DNA from: Pedobacter zeaxanthinifaciens
GTDB taxonomy: Bacteria; Bacteroidota; Bacteroidia; Sphingobacteriales; Sphingobacteriaceae
Direction of reading: 5' to 3'
Length of the DNA stretch: 64,000 nucleotides
NCBI RefSeq assembly: GCF_003313335.1
Contig: NZ_QMHP01000003.1
Coordinates: 1-64,000 of the forward strand
The position numbers and the translations under genes are program-made. The notes beneath the pieces were generated by a model. The model saw only the letters and a program-made list of their open reading frames with translations, made no database searches and had not been told where the DNA came from. Shown one piece after another: positions 62,489-64,000 of this stretch (position 1 is the stretch's first letter; each line of letters begins with the position of its first letter).

Positions 62489-62603
62489 TTTCTTTAATGT
62501 GTTTACGAATTTAGTGTTTTACACCAGCGAGTAGCGAAAAAAGTAATCAACAATTACACATTAAAATTAATTAAGGTGACAATAATTGATTAACATTTGC
62601 TAG

Positions 62604-63587
62604 CTATAATGCTGATTTTTCTCTGTAGATTGTTTCCAGCATGGTTTGCCCAACAGCCTTTAAGGTGTTGCGATCAATGTTGTTTAAATTATCCAATTGC
62701 GTATGCCAGTTGCTGTAAAAACCACTCGCATCCGAATAATGGATTACATCTATTGCAGGGATACCAGCTTGGTTAATCCAATAGTGATCGTCTATCAAAT
62801 TGCCCGAAGCAACGTTGATAAAGTAGTTGCCATATCCAATTTCAGCGGCAATACTCCACACTTTACTTACTACCGTTGGTGCATATTTTCTAGAAACTTC
62901 GTCCTGCGTAAATTGTGCATTGCTACCGCCAACCATATCCAAATTGATTGCATAAATAGGCTTATATCCTTTTACTGGCGGATTTTTATACCAATACTGC
63001 GAACCTAGGCACCATGTAGTTTCATGGGGTGTTTCATCGTTGGCACTGCCATAATCTTCAATATCCCATAAAATAAAATCCACACCTACTTCAGGTTGTT
63101 TCTCCTTAATTTGGCGGGCCATTTCTAAAATTACCGCCACGCCACTTGCCCCATCATTAGCGGCATCAAATGGTTTATCCCTCATGCCCATGTTAGGATC
63201 TTCGTCTGAAAATGGGCGAGCGTCCCAGTGTGCCGTAACCAAAACACGTTGTTTTTTCTCAGGGTAAAAAGCAGCAATGATATTTTTAAGCTGATGCGAT
63301 TTGCCGTCGTAAGTTTTGGCAGTAGTTTGTTGAATAAAAACCTCCCCTCCAAACGACTTTAGCTTAGATTCCAAATAGGCAGCGCATTTTGCATGAGCTG
63401 TTGTCGAAGGAATTCTTGGACCAAAATCAACCTGAGCTTTGGTGTAGGCAAAAGCACTATCGGCATCGAAACTTGGCGATTGCAGCTTAACTTCAGCTGC
63501 AGTTTCATCAGCAGCGGGCTTATTTTGCTGACAAGATTGAAAAACCGCAGCAGCCAACAGGCCTATAAAAATGTACTTTTTATTCAT
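62604..63587 (-). CDS. M28 family metallopeptidase (glutaminyl cyclase-like) lipoprotein
   Basis: 327 residues. A lipoprotein signal ends in FQSC (Cys19). Zinc-site motifs of the M28/QC fold are in order: AHWDARPFSDEDP, AANDGASGVAVILEMAR (bridging Asp), FILWDIEDYG, INLDMVGG and the C-terminal VIHYSDASGFYSNWHTQLDN (His). The combination is closer to bacterial glutaminyl-peptide cyclotransferase-like proteins than to plain aminopeptidases; the two cannot be told apart by eye. It could form N-terminal pyroglutamate on secreted proteins. Located 31 bp after cysS and probably in the same transcript. Confidence 0.87.
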   Translation of the reverse strand: MNKKYIFIGLLAAAVFQSCQQNKPAADETAAEVKLQSPSFDADSAFAYTKAQVDFGPRIPSTTAHAKCAAYLESKLKSFGGEVFIQQTTAKTYDGKSHQLKNIIAAFYPEKKQRVLVTAHWDARPFSDEDPNMGMRDKPFDAANDGASGVAVILEMARQIKEKQPEVGVDFILWDIEDYGSANDETPHETTWCLGSQYWYKNPPVKGYKPIYAINLDMVGGSNAQFTQDEVSRKYAPTVVSKVWSIAAEIGYGNYFINVASGNLIDDHYWINQAGIPAIDVIHYSDASGFYSNWHTQLDNLNNIDRNTLKAVGQTMLETIYREKSAL

Positions 63588-63618
63588 TGAAATATCTTTT
63601 ACGCAGCAAGTAACGCAC

Positions 63619-64000
63619 TTAGATTTTACTCCAAGTGGTGCCCTCTTTGCTATCTTTTAATTGAATTCCTATTTTCTGCAGCCCAATCCTAATCGAGTCA
63701 GATGTAGCATAATCCTTATTTTCTTTGGCTTCTCTGCGCAAAGCGATGATCATTTCCAGCACTTCGTTTAAATCGCCGCTGCTACTTTCTTCGTCCTTCA
63801 ATCCAAAAATATCAACTACAAAATCATTGATTAATTGTTTTAAGGCTTCTAATTGTTCAGCGTTAATTTTTGCAGTGCCGTCATAAACAGAGTTGATGAT
63901 ACGAGCAGCTTCAAATAGTTCGGCAATAGCTACCGGACTGTTAAAATCATCGTTCATGGCATTTACACACCTTTCCCTAATTGGCGCAATATCGATATTT
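63619..64000 (-). CDS. cysS: Cysteinyl-tRNA synthetase, C-terminal part (cut by window edge)
   Basis: Partial gene: the reading frame stays open to the right edge (IAPIRERCVNAMNDDFNSPV lies across it). The visible part is the DALR/anticodon side with MNDDFNSPVAIAELFEAARI, then REAKENKDYATSDSIR and KIGIQLKDSKEGTTWSKI, the typical CysRS end. A frame that begins at 63957 is internal, not a start. The M28 peptidase gene follows after 31 bp. Confidence 0.9.
   Translation of the reverse strand, partial: NIDIAPIRERCVNAMNDDFNSPVAIAELFEAARIINSVYDGTAKINAEQLEALKQLINDFVVDIFGLKDEESSSGDLNEVLEMIIALRREAKENKDYATSDSIRIGLQKIGIQLKDSKEGTTWSKI

Overview
The window reads as a piece of a Bacteroidota chromosome, most likely from the family Sphingobacteriaceae (Pedobacter-like). 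The evidence is the low GC content, promoters of the Bacteroidota type (TTG, about 19-20 bp, TAnnTTTG), an omega subunit of the Bacteroidota kind, the order bamD-rpoZ-coaBC-DUF4835, and many carboxypeptidase-regulatory-like and TonB-linked proteins. The genus is inferred; no rRNA gene lies inside the window. I saw no tRNA gene, CRISPR array, prophage or intact insertion sequence.

Layout. 1-900: two tandem consensus promoters firing out of the left edge, then gene-free DNA with a structured repeat. 900-4470: bamD, rpoZ, coaBC and a DUF4835/PorD gene. 4470-8000: repeat-rich DNA around a BlaI-type repressor and an M56 (BlaR1-like) membrane protease whose outer domain carries eight 23-residue repeats. 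8000-16640: an outer-membrane receptor, recN, a TonB-like protein, a regulatory-domain protein, a Gfo/Idh/MocA oxidoreductase and an exported EEP phosphatase. 16750-28160: radical SAM protein, clpC, mazG, an AI-2E-type permease, mnmD, a YjbR protein, pepO and an S4 protein. 28300-32300: dapD followed by three glycosyltransferases. 33000-41850: Sua5, a CCA/poly(A) polymerase-type enzyme, miaA, a luciferase-like oxidoreductase, dnaA with a candidate origin, and a methylmalonyl-CoA mutase large chain. 41900-49700: IscA-type protein, ABC permease, a tightly packed nucleotide-sugar operon (UDP-glucose dehydrogenase, UDP-glucuronate decarboxylase, galE, unknown, CpsB-type phosphatase) and the divergent waaA. 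49680-57170: HAD phosphatase, hemH, ispH, Fic, a phosphoribosyltransferase, a DUF2807 protein and the rlmD operon. 57340-64000: a possible small ORF, a copper-type P-ATPase with a CopZ-like protein, a GDPD-like protein that has lost its catalytic residues, an NTF2-like protein, an M28 peptidase and the 3' part of cysS at the right edge.

Most genes are chromosomal housekeeping or envelope functions. Envelope supply is a theme: BamD, Kdo transfer, UDP-sugars, capsule phosphatase, glycosyltransferases and exported lipoproteins. The less ordinary parts are the BlaI/M56 pair with its twin palindromic operators, the apparent GDPD pseudoenzyme, a three-copy intergenic element whose outer stem shows compensatory changes, a P-ATPase with a DSEHC-type N-terminal domain, and several promoters so close to start codons that leaderless mRNAs are likely.
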